A stretch of 64,000 bases of DNA from Natronorubrum texcoconense (GTDB lineage: Archaea; Halobacteriota; Halobacteria; Halobacteriales; Natrialbaceae), in the NCBI RefSeq assembly GCF_900100335.1, contig NZ_FNFE01000002.1, positions 124,001-188,000 of the forward strand, in the 5' to 3' direction. The position numbers and the translations under genes were made by a program. Numbering within the stretch: position 1 is the stretch's first letter; each line of letters opens with the position of its first letter. The notes beneath the pieces are model-generated. The model did no database searches. It was not told where the DNA came from and was given only the letters and a program-made list of their open reading frames with translations. Positions 34,550-44,282 of this stretch are shown here, one piece after another.

Positions 34550-35053
34550 TTACTTCCGTCGGAAGAAGCCGATTAGAATTGAGAGCAGCGACGTTCCCGT
34601 TCGCTGTCTTGATCGCCGTCGGTGGGCCCGCGTCAGGTGTAAGACGGTCACGTATCCGATCACCGAGAGGGCAATCGCGATGAGGAGATTGCCGAGCAGT
34701 AGCTGCTGGATCGCGACCCACGCCGATTCGGTGGCCGTCCCGTCGAGCGATCCGACCGACTCCGACCCGAGCAGAACGGCTCCGACTTTAAAACTCGCGA
34801 GATAGACCACGGGCTTCACGAACGGGTTGAGCACGGCGACGGAGGCAAATATTGCGGGTTTGCTGATCCACGACCAGATCGAGATGAGGACGAAAAACAG
34901 CCCGATCCCGAGTCCCCCGGTCGGCATCGCCGTGATGAAGATGCCGATCGCAAAACTCGCTGCAACTTGATGCGGAGTGTGCTCCTCGCGGAACGCCGCG
35001 AGTAGTTGGCCGCGAACGCGATCACGATAGTCGGCGAGCCGTTCGCGTACCAT
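34550..35053 (-). CDS. DUF2062 family membrane protein
   Basis: 167 aa from MVRERLADYRDRVRGQLLAA. The DUF2062 core is seen: EEHTPHQVAASFAIGIFITA, MPTGGLGIGLFFVLISIWSW and KPAIFASVAVLNPFVKPVVY. These proteins have about four membrane helices and a short basic end (RRRSRQRTGTSLLSILIGFF). Their function is unknown. The preceding 89 codons of the open frame are Arg/Ser-rich shadow sequence of the neighbouring glutamate dehydrogenase. Confidence 0.82.
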   Translation of the reverse strand: MVRERLADYRDRVRGQLLAAFREEHTPHQVAASFAIGIFITAMPTGGLGIGLFFVLISIWSWISKPAIFASVAVLNPFVKPVVYLASFKVGAVLLGSESVGSLDGTATESAWVAIQQLLLGNLLIAIALSVIGYVTVLHLTRAHRRRSRQRTGTSLLSILIGFFRRK

Positions 35054-35171
35054 TCGCTCTGTGGGTCGGAGGCCAGCGACCGTCAAAAAGATACCGAGTC
35101 GCGACGCAACGGATCCGCAGTAGATGTCCGCGGACGAATTCGGCGTTCGACCGTTCCGTCCGAACCCCCGG

Positions 35172-36425
35172 TTACGGGAACGTCCCGGCTTCCTCGAACG
35201 AGTCGGCGACCCGCCGAATCGCCACGACGTACGCGGCGGTACGGGGGTTCTCGAGGTCGTACTCCTCGAGCGTCTCGACGAGGGCGTCGAAGGCGTCGAC
35301 GATAATGTCCTCGAGTTCACTGTTGACCTTCTCCTCGGTCCAGTAGAAGCGCTGGCGGTTCTGGACCCACTCGAAGTAACTAACCGTCACCCCGCCGGCG
35401 TTGGCGAGGATGTCCGGAATCACGAAGACGTCCCCTTCGAGGATCGCGTCCGCTTTGGGCGTCAGCGGTCCGTTCGCGGCCTCGGAGATGACGTCCGCCT
35501 GTACGTCGTCGGCGAGGTCGGCGTCGATGGCGTTCTCGAGGGCGGCCGGAATCAACAGATCGACGTCCAGCGTGAGGACGTCCTCGTTCGTCAGTTCCTC
35601 CTCGCTCTCTTCGTAGCCGACGACGCTGCCGGTCTCGTTCTTGTGGTCTTTGGCCGCAACCGGATCGAGCCCGGAGTGGTTGTAAACGCCGCCGCTCGAG
35701 TCGCTAACGGCGACCACGGTCGCGCCCATCCGATCGATCAGTTTCGCGGCGATCCAGCCAGCGTTACCGTAGCCCTGGACGGCGACGGTCGCTCCCTCGA
35801 GATCCTTATCGAGGTAGTCGAACGCCTCCCGGGCGGCGATCACCGTCGATCGGCCGGTCGCCTCGACGCGGCCCTCGCTGCCGCCGCTGGCGATGTTCTT
35901 GCCCGTGATGACGCCCGGCTCGGTGGTGTTCTCTAAGGTCTCGTAGGTGTCTTTGATCCAGTTCATCTCCCGCTGGCCCGTGTTCACGTCGGGTGCAGGG
36001 ATGTCGCGGTCCTCGCCGATCATGGGACGGAGTTCCGTCGCGAACGCGCGGGTGACGCGCTCGAGTTCGGCCTCCGAGTAGTCGTCGGGGTCGATGATGA
36101 TTCCGCCCTTGCCGCCGCCGTAGGGGATCCCGGCGGTTGCACACTTGTACACCATCCAGCCGGACAGCGCCTTCACCTCGTCGCGGGAGACCTGCGGGTG
36201 GTAGCGAATGCCGCCCTTGTAGGGTCCGCGGTCGCCGTTGAACTGCGAGCGAAAGGCTTTGAACCGCTCGAGCGAACCGTCGTCGAGCTCGACCGTGAGA
36301 TTGGTCTCGAGCACGCGCTCGGGATGTTTGAGCCGTTCGATGACGTCGTCACCGACCTCGAGATGAGTTGCAGCCTCGTCGATCTGTGACTGGAGGCTTT
36401 CGAATGGGTTCGCGCCTTCGGTCAT
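35172..36425 (-). CDS. gdhB: Glutamate dehydrogenase (NAD(P)-dependent), paralogue 1
   Basis: 417 aa, full length. The substrate-site lysines are K70 ([11 protein letters not shown]), K94 (MVYKC) and the catalytic K106 (PYGGGKGG). The NAD(P)-binding half contains [20 protein letters not shown]. The enzyme interconverts glutamate and 2-oxoglutarate plus ammonia. It lies just left of the replication origin. A TATA-like gataagc (plus-strand 36450-36456) is about 27 nt upstream. The gdhB symbol follows haloarchaeal usage and is tentative as to which paralogue it is. Confidence 0.93.
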   Translation of the reverse strand: MTEGANPFESLQSQIDEAATHLEVGDDVIERLKHPERVLETNLTVELDDGSLERFKAFRSQFNGDRGPYKGGIRYHPQVSRDEVKALSGWMVYKCATAGIPYGGGKGGIIIDPDDYSEAELERVTRAFATELRPMIGEDRDIPAPDVNTGQREMNWIKDTYETLENTTEPGVITGKNIASGGSEGRVEATGRSTVIAAREAFDYLDKDLEGATVAVQGYGNAGWIAAKLIDRMGATVVAVSDSSGGVYNHSGLDPVAAKDHKNETGSVVGYEESEEELTNEDVLTLDVDLLIPAALENAIDADLADDVQADVISEAANGPLTPKADAILEGDVFVIPDILANAGGVTVSYFEWVQNRQRFYWTEEKVNSELEDIIVDAFDALVETLEEYDLENPRTAAYVVAIRRVADSFEEAGTFP

Positions 36426-36449
36426 ATTGGCCTCTTTTTCGGACGGGAG

Positions 36450-36456
36450 GATAAGC
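36450..36456 (-). promoter_or_regulatory. TATA box for gdh paralogue 1
   Basis: The minus-strand TATA-like sequence gcttatc is about 28 nt before the gdh start at 36425. Confidence 0.45.
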
Positions 36457-36674
36457 GTAGCGAATATCTATCATGGTGCACAGTATCCCGTTCACCCAAG
36501 ATATCGATATGACCTAGTATACTGATCGCACGGTCACTTTTCGTCGGTCAATGTGGTCCGATCCTGAATGCGTCTCGCTCCGGCGATAAACGGGTCGTCG
36601 AGCCGCGAATGGGGGAGACCGTGTCACCGGGACTTGCCGTGTCACCGTCGTCGGTCCGAGACCGGTCGCCGACG

Positions 36675-36699
36675 GACACCCCTCGTTCAGAGTGAAACG
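36675..36699 (-). repeat. Origin recognition box 1
   Basis: Reads GTTTCACTCTGAACGAGGGG then TGTC on the minus strand; a nearly perfect match to the box at 38960. Confidence 0.85.
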
Positions 36700-36760
36700 A
36701 CTCGAGCGGGTGTCCGTGTACGATTGCTGGCTCGAGTGCGCCGTAGTATTTACGTGGGGG

Positions 36761-36784
36761 AGACCCGTCGTTCAGAGTGAAACG
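36761..36784 (-). repeat. Origin recognition box 2
   Basis: Reads GTTTCACTCTGAACGACGGG on the minus strand. The G-rich end is shorter than in box 1. Confidence 0.78.
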
Positions 36785-36909
36785 GGGACGATGCGACGAC
36801 TCATTTTGTCGCTGTCCACCCGGAGCGTTAAGCGGTGACAGACGACGTTGAACGGAACGAAGGAGGCATCCGAACAGCGCCGTCGACCTATTCGATGGAT
36901 TCAGGACTC

Positions 36910-36928
36910 TTTCACTTTGAACGGGGAG
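36910..36928 (+). repeat. Origin recognition box 3
   Basis: tttcactttgaacggggag on the plus strand; it lacks the GTGTGGG extension. Its orientation breaks the symmetry of the other left-hand boxes. Confidence 0.7.
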
Positions 36929-37007
36929 AGAACCGAGGTGAACGGGGAGGCAACTCGAGGTAGGTCGGTCGCGAACCGTCCCCCAGCAACCGACACGCTT
37001 GATCGGG

Positions 37008-37034
37008 ACCCCCACACCCAGTTCAGAGTGAAAT
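37008..37034 (-). repeat. Origin recognition box 4
   Basis: Minus strand ATTTCACTCTGAACTGGGTG then TGGGGG, with the long G-string. It is the box nearest the AT-rich region on its left side. Confidence 0.8.
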
Positions 37035-37148
37035 GGGTTCCGACTGTAGTGCACTGACTGTAGTACGGCGACTGTAGTCGACGGGTACTGACGACGAGTC
37101 GGTACCCGTTAGATAGGACACCTCGTAGAAACGTTGAGATGACTGAAC

Positions 37149-37217
37149 CTATATGTATATATTGCGCTATAGGTGGCAATCTCCACTACCATAAAATATA
37201 ATACTACTATACTAGCT
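37149..37217. other. AT-rich duplex-unwinding region
   Basis: Dominated by A/T in a GC-rich genome (tatatgtatatattgcgcta, ataaaatataatactactat). It is flanked by inverted boxes at 37008 (minus) and 37397 (plus), which supports it as the site of strand opening. Confidence 0.75.
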
Positions 37218-37396
37218 AGACGGATACCGATAGAAGACGGAAGAAGAAGAGATCGCGGTTCTCGAGGTCCAGAAGACGTAATCAGTGCTCATCAACTCCG
37301 GTACGTCCAGTCTGTACCGTCGTCAGTCGATTGATCTGTAGTCCAACGCCCCATCGCGTCCTTGCTCATTTACGGTTCGTCCCATACCTGCACGTC

Positions 37397-37425
37397 GTTT
37401 TCACTTTGAACGAGGGGTGTGGGGG
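37397..37425 (+). repeat. Origin recognition box 5
   Basis: gttttcactttgaacgaggg then gtgtggggg on the plus strand, the longest G-string of the set. A weaker relative, ttcagtctgaactcggg, follows near 37492. Confidence 0.82.
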
Positions 37426-37594
37426 TCGTGATCACGATCGACGGCGAGCGACGATGGCCCGGGTGGAGTTCGAGTGGGTCTCGAGACTGGTTCAGTCTGA
37501 ACTCGGGTTCTATCGCTCTCGATCGATATCGTCCGAATTGGCGCGAACTAACACAGCTACCTGCAGTCTATCAGTCTGAACTACCTTCCATAGA

Positions 37595-37601
37595 TTTATT
37601 A
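37595..37601 (+). promoter_or_regulatory. TATA box for orc1/cdc6
   Basis: tttatta is centred 27 nt before the ATG at 37625. It overlaps the first in-frame ATG at 37601, so the downstream start is more likely. Confidence 0.55.
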
Positions 37602-37624
37602 TGTCCGTCTTCGACGACCGAGGT

Positions 37625-38908
37625 ATGGCTGACCAGGCTGGGGACCCGCTCTTCCACTCTCACGATCCCATCTTCAATCGGAAGGAACTCCTCCACGTCG
37701 GACACGTTCCCGACGAAGACCGTATCGTCGGTCGGGACGACGAGATCGAATCCGTCGCGGCCGAAGTCGGTGCGATCACGCGCGGAGATCCACCGAACAA
37801 CGTGATGATCTACGGCAAGACCGGCACCGGAAAGAGTCTGATCTCCCGACACGTCGCGACGCGCGCACAGGACGCCGCCCGAACGAACGAGATCGACTGC
37901 GGCGTTCTCTACATCGACTGCTCCGAGGCAAACACGGAGACGCGTGCGACGCGGCAGTTGGCGCTCAGTTTGAAAGAGCAGACCGACTATCAGGAGAACA
38001 TTCCGGTCCGTGGCGTCGGCACCATGGAGTACTACCAGCATATCTGGCAGATCCTCGAGGCGTGTTTCGACGCGATCATCGTCATCTTAGACGAGATCGA
38101 CAAACTGGACAACAGCAACATCCTGATGCAACTCTCACGCGCTCGAGAGGCCCAAAAGACGGACGCCTACATCGGCGTGATCGGCATCAGTAACAAGGTC
38201 AAGTACCGGGAGACGCTCGACGAGCGCATCGACAGCAGCTTCGGGCACCGCGAACTGTTCTTCCACCCCTACGATGCCTCCCAACTCAGGGAGATCATGC
38301 GAAACCGCGAGGACGCCTTTCAGCCGGCGGTCTTAGAGGACGGGACGATCGAACTCTGTGCCGCGTTAGCCGCCAAGAAACACGGCGACGCGCGGAAGGC
38401 GATCGAGATTCTCAAGGAGGCCGGCGAACTCGCTCGCCGCACCGGTTCGGAGGCCGTCTCGGAGGACCACATCCAGCAGGCTCAGGAGGTCGCCGAGATC
38501 AACCGGATCGAAGAGCTCACGAGCGGCGCGACGGTGCACGCGAAACTCGCCCTCTACGCGCTGGCGAGCCGCATCATCACGGGCGACCGCGAGACGTACA
38601 AGACCAGAGAGGTCTACGAGCGCTACGTCGGTATCTGCGAACTGGTCGCCACCGATCCGATCACCGAGAACGGACTGTACCGACAGCTCAAGGAGCAAGC
38701 GTTCCTCGGCGTCATCGAATCCGAGAAGACCGGCGGCGGTCGGTCGCAGGGGAGCTACCTCCTCCACCGGCTCGTCACCGACCCGAAACACATCGTAAAG
38801 GCCGTGCGACGGGATTCCTCGCTCGAGGAGCTGCCAACCTACGATCGGCTCTCCGGTAGCGAAAGTTCCTCGAGGGCGCACGACACCGATCTCTCCTCCT
38901 TTTCCTGA
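37625..38908 (+). CDS. orc1: Orc1/Cdc6 family replication initiator
   Basis: 427 aa from MADQAGDPLFHSHDPIFNRK. The AAA+ ATPase has Walker A GKTGTGKS (residues 64-71) and Walker B IIVILDEIDK with D156/E157. The C-terminal winged helix, from about residue 310, binds the origin boxes (TYKTREVYERYVGICELVAT, then GRSQGSYLLHRLVTDPKHIV). The protein marks origins and loads MCM helicase. The start at 37625 is preferred over 37601 because of the TATA box position. Haloarchaea have several orc genes; this one is origin-linked. Confidence 0.93.
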   Translation: MADQAGDPLFHSHDPIFNRKELLHVGHVPDEDRIVGRDDEIESVAAEVGAITRGDPPNNVMIYGKTGTGKSLISRHVATRAQDAARTNEIDCGVLYIDCSEANTETRATRQLALSLKEQTDYQENIPVRGVGTMEYYQHIWQILEACFDAIIVILDEIDKLDNSNILMQLSRAREAQKTDAYIGVIGISNKVKYRETLDERIDSSFGHRELFFHPYDASQLREIMRNREDAFQPAVLEDGTIELCAALAAKKHGDARKAIEILKEAGELARRTGSEAVSEDHIQQAQEVAEINRIEELTSGATVHAKLALYALASRIITGDRETYKTREVYERYVGICELVATDPITENGLYRQLKEQAFLGVIESEKTGGGRSQGSYLLHRLVTDPKHIVKAVRRDSSLEELPTYDRLSGSESSSRAHDTDLSSFS

Positions 38909-38959
38909 ATCGACTGCGCGCGATTCCGACCTGCTGACCTCCCCTACCTTCGACCGCTC

Positions 38960-38985
38960 TTTCACTCTGAACGAGGGGTGTGGGT
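38960..38985 (+). repeat. Origin recognition box 6, downstream of orc1
   Basis: tttcactctgaacgaggggt then gtgggt on the plus strand, between orc1 and the second gdh. The orc1 gene is therefore enclosed by boxes. Confidence 0.82.
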
Positions 38986-39041
38986 GCCGGAATGGAATGC
39001 TAACTGCGGTGCGGACGTAACGTCGTTCCCGCATTCGGTGA

Positions 39042-40328
39042 CTACGGCCAGAGTCCGCGCGTCTCGTGGACGTCGGCGACCCGCTCGAGCGCCACGATGT
39101 ACGTCGCGTCACGCCAGGTCACGTCCCGGGCCTCGTACTCCTTTCGAACGGCGTTCCAGGCCCGGAGCATCTCGGTCTCGAGTTCCTCGTTGACGCGCTC
39201 GAGACGCCACTTCCGGCGGTTGATGTCCTGGAGCCACTCGAAGTAACTGACCGTGACGCCGCCGGCGTTGGCGATGATGTCCGGAATCACGTGGATCCCG
39301 CGCTCCTCGAAGATTTCGTCGGCGCTCGAGGTCGTCGGCCCGTTGGCCCCCTCCACGATAATGTCGGCGCTGACGTCGCGGGCGTTCTCGGCGGTCAGAA
39401 CGTTCCCGATGGCGGCGGGGATGAGCACGTCGACATCTAACTCGAGGAGTTCGTCGTTCGTGAGCGTCTCCGGCGCGTCGTAGCCCGAGACCATCCCCGG
39501 CGTCTCGTCGTGGTCCTCGACGTCGTTGGTGTCGAGGCCGTCGGGATCGTAGATGCCGCCGTCGACGTCCGAAACCGCGACGACGGACGCACCGAGGTCG
39601 TCGAGATAGCGAGCCGCGTTGGCGCCGACGCTCCCGAAGCCCTGCACGGCGACGGTGGTCTCCTCGCGGTCCCAGTCGTAGTAATCCATCGCCTCACGCG
39701 TGACGATACCGACGCTTCGACCGGGCGCTTCCTCGCGGCCGTACGATCCGCCGATCACGGGCGGTTTGCCGGTGACGACGCCCGGCGTCGTCTCGCCTTC
39801 CTGCATCGAGTAGGCGTCCATGAACCAGGCCATCGTCTGCGGGTCGGTTCCCATATCGGGGGCGGGAATATCCCGCATCGGGCCGATAACGGGGCGGAGT
39901 TCCTCCGCGAAGCGACGGGTGAGTCGCTCCCGCTCGTCCGCGCTGAGTTCCTTCGGATCGACGACGACGCCGCCCTTACCGCCGCCGAAGGGGATGTCCA
40001 TCACCGCACACTTCCAGGTCATCCACATCGAGAGCCCGATGCACTCCTCCTCGCTCACGTCGGGGTGGTAGCGCAACCCACCCTTGTACGGCCCGCGACC
40101 GCTGTCGTGGTGGGCTCGATACCCCGTGTACATCTCTCTCGAGCCGTCGTCGCGTTCTAACGGCACCGTCACGCGATAGACGCTCGTCGGATGTCGCAGG
40201 CGCTCGACGATCCCTGCGTCGACGTCGAGGTGGGTGGCCGCTCGCTCGAGTTGCCGACGGGCGGTTTCGACGGCGCTTTCGGGGTCCGCCGACTCCGCCG
40301 GTTTCGCCGTTGGATCTGATACGGTCAT
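39042..40328 (-). CDS. Glutamate dehydrogenase (Glu/Leu/Phe/Val type), paralogue 2
   Basis: 428 aa. It has the same active-site set as the copy at 35172: K82 ([11 protein letters not shown]), K106 (MTWKC) and catalytic K118 (PFGGGKGG), with a Rossmann segment ([20 protein letters not shown]). It differs around the substrate pocket ([20 protein letters not shown] in place of [20 protein letters not shown]), so cofactor or substrate preference may differ. It shares orientation with paralogue 1, and orc1 lies between them. Confidence 0.92.
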   Translation of the reverse strand: MTVSDPTAKPAESADPESAVETARRQLERAATHLDVDAGIVERLRHPTSVYRVTVPLERDDGSREMYTGYRAHHDSGRGPYKGGLRYHPDVSEEECIGLSMWMTWKCAVMDIPFGGGKGGVVVDPKELSADERERLTRRFAEELRPVIGPMRDIPAPDMGTDPQTMAWFMDAYSMQEGETTPGVVTGKPPVIGGSYGREEAPGRSVGIVTREAMDYYDWDREETTVAVQGFGSVGANAARYLDDLGASVVAVSDVDGGIYDPDGLDTNDVEDHDETPGMVSGYDAPETLTNDELLELDVDVLIPAAIGNVLTAENARDVSADIIVEGANGPTTSSADEIFEERGIHVIPDIIANAGGVTVSYFEWLQDINRRKWRLERVNEELETEMLRAWNAVRKEYEARDVTWRDATYIVALERVADVHETRGLWP

Positions 40329-40479
40329 CGTGCCTCGTCTACACCGTGGCCACGGAAGTACGTCGGCTTGCTAACGCACCGCCTCGCCGGCCAAACGATC
40401 CCGAGCGTCGCCGAGCACTCGAGTCGCCCTTCCATAGCCACCCCCGCGTTTGAAGCGCCTCCTCGTAGTCGGACCCTCC

Positions 40480-41880
40480 ATGTCTATCGAGAGTCAGAAT
40501 CCGGCGACCGGCGAGGTAGTCGACACCTTCGAGGAGACGTCTGCGGAGGACCGCGAGGATCACCTCGAGCGCGCGACCGAGACGTTCGAGGAGTGGCGCG
40601 AGACCCCCGTCGAGCACCGCCAGCAGTTGCTGTCGACGGCGGCCGACGTCCTTCGAGACGGTGCGGAGGAGTACGCCCAACTGATGACCGAGGAGATGGG
40701 CAAACCCATCGGGCAGGCCCGCGACGAGGTCGAGAAGTGCGCGTGGGTCTGTGAGTACTACGCCGAACACGCCGCCGAGTTCCTGGCGGACGACGTCATC
40801 GCCGGCGAACCCGACGCGCGCACGGTCGTCGCCTACCAGCCGCTAGGGCCGATTCTGGCCATCATGCCGTGGAACTTCCCGTTCTGGCAGGTGTTTCGCT
40901 TCGCCGCGCCCAACCTCGCGGCGGGCAACGTCGGCCTGCTGAAACACGCCTCGAACGTCCCCGGCTGTGCCAAAGCGATCGAGGATATCTTCCGCGAGGC
41001 CGGATTCCCGGAGGGCGCTTTCACGACGCTCCTCATCGGCTCCGACGAGATCGGCGAGGTGATCGGGGACGATCGAATTCAGGGCGTCACGCTCACCGGC
41101 AGCGACGGCGCGGGCCGCGCGGTCGCCGAAACAGCCGGCAGCGAACTCAAAAAGAGCGTCCTCGAACTCGGCGGCAGCGACCCCTTCGTCGTCCTCGAGG
41201 ACGCACCGATGGAGCAAACTGTCGAGACGGCGGTTCAGGCCCGCCTGATTAACAACGGCCAGTCCTGTATCGCGGCAAAACGGTTCATCGTCGTCGACGA
41301 CGTCTACGACGAGTTCCTCGAGCGCTTCGTCGAGGAGATGGACGCCCAGACCGTCGGCGACCCCAGCGACGAAGAGACTGACATCGGCCCACAGGCTCGC
41401 GAGGACCTCATGGAGGAGCTTCACGGACAGGTCGAGGAAACGCTCGAGAAAGGCGGCGAGTGCCGACTCGGCGGCGAGCCGATGGATCGCGACGGCGCGT
41501 TCTACCCGCCGACGGTGCTGACGGACGTTCCCGACGACGCGCCCGCGGATCACGAGGAGTTGTTCGGTCCCGTCGCGTCGGTCTTTCGCGTCCCCGACGA
41601 GGAGGCCGCGATCGAGAAAGCCAACGCCACCCGCTTCGGTCTCGGCGCGAGCGTCTGGACGCAGGACCTCGAGCGCGGAGAACGGGTCGCCCGACGGTTC
41701 GAATCGGGGCTCGCGTTCGTCAACGAACTCGTCAAATCCGATCCCCGACTCCCCTTCGGCGGCGTGAAGGACTCGGGCTACGGCCGCGAACTCGCGCGCG
41801 ACGGCATTCGGGAGTTCGTGAATGCGAAGACGATCTGGGTGCAACACGACGCCGGCGAGGAAACTGGGATGGTCGAGTGA
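40480..41880 (+). CDS. Succinate-semialdehyde dehydrogenase-type aldehyde dehydrogenase
   Basis: 466 aa from [20 protein letters not shown]. Active-site Asn is in [13 protein letters not shown], general-base Glu in [10 protein letters not shown], and catalytic Cys in [12 protein letters not shown]. This NGQSC form is typical of NAD(P)-dependent succinate-semialdehyde dehydrogenases. They feed GABA or semialdehyde carbon into the TCA cycle. The neighbouring glutamate dehydrogenase fits a glutamate/GABA theme, but no transaminase is near. A TTG start at 40450 is possible but less likely. Confidence 0.9.
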   Translation: MSIESQNPATGEVVDTFEETSAEDREDHLERATETFEEWRETPVEHRQQLLSTAADVLRDGAEEYAQLMTEEMGKPIGQARDEVEKCAWVCEYYAEHAAEFLADDVIAGEPDARTVVAYQPLGPILAIMPWNFPFWQVFRFAAPNLAAGNVGLLKHASNVPGCAKAIEDIFREAGFPEGAFTTLLIGSDEIGEVIGDDRIQGVTLTGSDGAGRAVAETAGSELKKSVLELGGSDPFVVLEDAPMEQTVETAVQARLINNGQSCIAAKRFIVVDDVYDEFLERFVEEMDAQTVGDPSDEETDIGPQAREDLMEELHGQVEETLEKGGECRLGGEPMDRDGAFYPPTVLTDVPDDAPADHEELFGPVASVFRVPDEEAAIEKANATRFGLGASVWTQDLERGERVARRFESGLAFVNELVKSDPRLPFGGVKDSGYGRELARDGIREFVNAKTIWVQHDAGEETGMVE

Positions 41881-41970
41881 GGCATTCCTGAATCCGGACG
41901 AAGACGTCGGGAGAAGTGACGACAGGATGGCCGTTCACGCGCACGTATCGTCCCGCCACCGGGATCGATT

Positions 41971-42873
41971 CTACCGGGATCGATTCCGATAGAGACCGAC
42001 CGTCGCGGCGGTGATCATCGTGGCGAGAAACGTCCCCGCCAAAATCAGTACCGTGAGAACCTGTTCGCGATTCGTGGCTGGCGACGAGTCGTCGCCTCGG
42101 GTGTCGCCGTTGACGCTCTCGTCGCTCCTCGACTCGTCGTGATCGACGTCGGTTTCGGTATCGTTCTCGTCTCCATCGCTGCGCTCTTCGTGATCGTCGT
42201 CCTCGCTTTCTCCGTCGACATCGTTCTCGTCGTCCGTCTCGCTTTCCTCGTCCGCATCGTCGTCGCTTCGGCCGCCGTCGGACAACTGAACGTCCCGCGT
42301 CGTCAGCTGACTCTCCCTGACGGTGACGGTCGACCGCCGCGTGTTGTAGCCGTCCGCGCTGGTCTCGAGCGAGTAGCTCCCCGGATCGATCTCGAACGCG
42401 TAGCTGCCGTTCTCGTCGGTCGTCGCCTCGAGATCGGTGCCCGCGATCCGAACCGTCGCGCCCTCCACCGGTTCGTCGTCGGGGTTCGTCACGGTTCCCT
42501 CGAGCTCCGTCGGCTCGGCGGTGAGCGTCACGTCGGTTCGCGTCCAGCTTCCGTTCGAGAGGGTCTCGGTCCAGGTCTTCGGTTCGTGACCCGCCGTCTC
42601 GACGGTGACCTCGTGCTCGCCTCCCTCGAGTTCCAGACTGTAGAAGCCGTCGGCGTTGGTCCTCGACGCCTCGCTGGAGCCGTTGACGGTGACGTTCGCG
42701 CCGAAGATCGTCTGCCCGTCCTCGTCGGTGACGGTGCCGCTGAGCCGGGTGGTGTCGCTATCGATCGCCGCACTCGAGAGTCCGGCCCCGAGCGCGAGCA
42801 AAATCACGAGACTGAGACCGATCGACGCGGCTGTCGCGACGGCTGTGACGGCGCTGGTATCGACCCCACTCAT
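41971..42873 (-). CDS. Surface protein with two carboxypeptidase-regulatory-like domains
   Basis: 300 aa. An N-terminal hydrophobic segment (SIGLSLVILLALGAGLSSA) serves as signal or anchor. Two tandem CarboxypepD_reg-like beta domains follow (RLSGTVTDEDGQTIFGANVT; ELEGTVTNPDDEPVEGATVR). An acidic stalk (DDENDVDGESEDDDHEERSD) and a C-terminal membrane helix (VLTVLILAGTFLATMITAAT) complete the protein. It should stand on the cell surface. The ligand is unknown. Family function is fold-level only. Confidence 0.82.
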   Translation of the reverse strand: MSGVDTSAVTAVATAASIGLSLVILLALGAGLSSAAIDSDTTRLSGTVTDEDGQTIFGANVTVNGSSEASRTNADGFYSLELEGGEHEVTVETAGHEPKTWTETLSNGSWTRTDVTLTAEPTELEGTVTNPDDEPVEGATVRIAGTDLEATTDENGSYAFEIDPGSYSLETSADGYNTRRSTVTVRESQLTTRDVQLSDGGRSDDDADEESETDDENDVDGESEDDDHEERSDGDENDTETDVDHDESRSDESVNGDTRGDDSSPATNREQVLTVLILAGTFLATMITAATVGLYRNRSR

Positions 42874-43027
42874 TCGGATTCGACCAACTCGAGTAGGGAT
42901 TCCGTCGCTCGAGGCTATAGGGTATCGGACGACTCACCGCTCGATACGTCGCTCACCGCTCGAGCGACGCCGAACGACCTCTCCCCGAGTAGCGACGACC
43001 GTGGCCCACCTCGAGCGAGCACCACGC

Positions 43028-43033
43028 TTTTAT
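43028..43033 (+). promoter_or_regulatory. TATA box for the MaoC gene
   Basis: ttttat is centred about 27 nt before the ATG at 43057. Confidence 0.55.
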
Positions 43034-43056
43034 CGGCGCTGTGCGACTCCGAACCT

Positions 43057-43515
43057 ATGACCGGACTGTACTACGAGGAGTTCACCGTGGGTGAGACGAT
43101 CGAACACGAGCGCCGGCGGACGATCTCCGAGAGCGACAACCAGCGCTTCTGCGATATGACGATGAACCAGCAGCCGCTGCATCTGGACGGCGAGTTCGCG
43201 GGCGACACCCAGTTCGGTGAGCGACTGGTCAACGGCCTCTACACGATGTCGCTGGCCGTCGGCATCTCGATCCCGGAGACGACCGACGGGACGATCGTCG
43301 CGAACCTCTCCTACGACGACGTCGAGCATCCAAAGCCCGTCTTTCACGGCGACACGATCCGCGTCCAGTCGACGGTGACGGACAAACGCGAGACCAGCGA
43401 CGGTGAGCGCGGAATCGTCACTATGCACGTCGAGGTACACAATCAGGACGACGACCTCGTCTGCGAGTTCGAACGTACCGTGCTCTCGCTGAAACGCGAG
43501 CACGCGGAGGCGTGA
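43057..43515 (+). CDS. MaoC family dehydratase
   Basis: 152 aa from MTGLYYEEFTVGETIEHERR. The hot-dog fold with the R-hydratase motif is visible: DNQRFCDMTMNQQPLHLDGE (with Asp and His of the active site), then GERLVNGLYTMSLAVGISIP. These enzymes hydrate enoyl-CoA or mesaconyl-type CoA esters. The substrate is not decided. It lies 3 nt upstream of the PH-domain gene, so the two share a transcript. Confidence 0.88.
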   Translation: MTGLYYEEFTVGETIEHERRRTISESDNQRFCDMTMNQQPLHLDGEFAGDTQFGERLVNGLYTMSLAVGISIPETTDGTIVANLSYDDVEHPKPVFHGDTIRVQSTVTDKRETSDGERGIVTMHVEVHNQDDDLVCEFERTVLSLKREHAEA

Positions 43516-43518
43516 CCG

Positions 43519-44229
43519 ATGGCGAACGCACCAGCCGTGACCGACGGCGACGACCACGGTCTCGAGTGGCTCTCGCTGGACGACGACGAATCCGTCCTCT
43601 GGTCCGGCGGCCCGGATCGCCGAACGATCGCGCCGACGGCGGCGCTACTCGCCCTTCCGGTCCTCTCCCTACTCGTGGTCCCGTTCAACGCGGCCGCCGG
43701 ACTGGCGCTTACGGCCGTGCTGGCGCTGGTCGTCGGTCCGCTCGTCGCCTGGTCCGTGCTCTGGATCCGCCGGACGGATTACGTCGTGACCACCAGCGCC
43801 CTCTACGCGAAACGGGGTATCCTCTCGCGAGACGTCAAACGGATCGACTTCGAGAAGGTCCAGAACACGTCCTACAGCCAGAGCGCCATCGGAACCCGCG
43901 TCGGCTACGGCACGGTCGAGGTCAGCTCCGCCGGCGGCTCCGGCGTCGAGATGAGCTTTCGATCCATTCCGGAGCCGCGGGAGATCCAACAGCTGATCAG
44001 CAGCCGCGTCTCGCCGGGTCGTTCGTCGAGTAGCCGAACGAACACCGACTCCGACGCTGACGTCGAGTCGGACGACGTGCTCGAGGAGATCCTCGCCGAA
44101 CTGCGAGCGATTCGGGCGGCACTCGAGGAGGGTGAGACGAACCGACCGAGACCGTCCGAGTCACAGCCGACCGACGCCGATGCCGAGAGCGTCACGCTCG
44201 AGCACGATTCGGCCGACTCACAGCGGTAG
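43519..44229 (+). CDS. PH domain membrane protein (bPH2/YdbS-like)
   Basis: 236 aa. Two adjacent helices (ALLALPVLSLLVVPFNAAAG and LALTAVLALVVGPLVAWSVL) precede the bacterial PH-like domain: YVVTTSALYAKRGILSRDVK, then IDFEKVQNTSYSQSAIGTRV. The C-terminal 60 residues contain a helical segment with ELRAIRAALEEGETNRPRPS. The family is associated with membrane stress, and its function in archaea is unknown. It is the second gene of the MaoC transcript. Confidence 0.85.
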   Translation: MANAPAVTDGDDHGLEWLSLDDDESVLWSGGPDRRTIAPTAALLALPVLSLLVVPFNAAAGLALTAVLALVVGPLVAWSVLWIRRTDYVVTTSALYAKRGILSRDVKRIDFEKVQNTSYSQSAIGTRVGYGTVEVSSAGGSGVEMSFRSIPEPREIQQLISSRVSPGRSSSSRTNTDSDADVESDDVLEEILAELRAIRAALEEGETNRPRPSESQPTDADAESVTLEHDSADSQR

Positions 44230-44282
44230 ACCTGTAGCAGCGTCCTCGCCGGATTGCGTACGGTGCGTCGACCGACGCTCCA

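Larger units (their letters stand above)
36600..37600. other. Replication origin region (oriC, Orc1/Cdc6-linked)
   Basis: The intergenic region between gdhB and orc1 is about 1.2 kb with no gene. It has five origin recognition boxes and a clearly AT-rich segment (37149-37217). A sixth box lies beyond orc1 (38960-38985). An origin directly beside an orc1/cdc6 gene with inverted boxes flanking an AT-rich unwinding element is the standard haloarchaeal arrangement. Confidence 0.88.
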
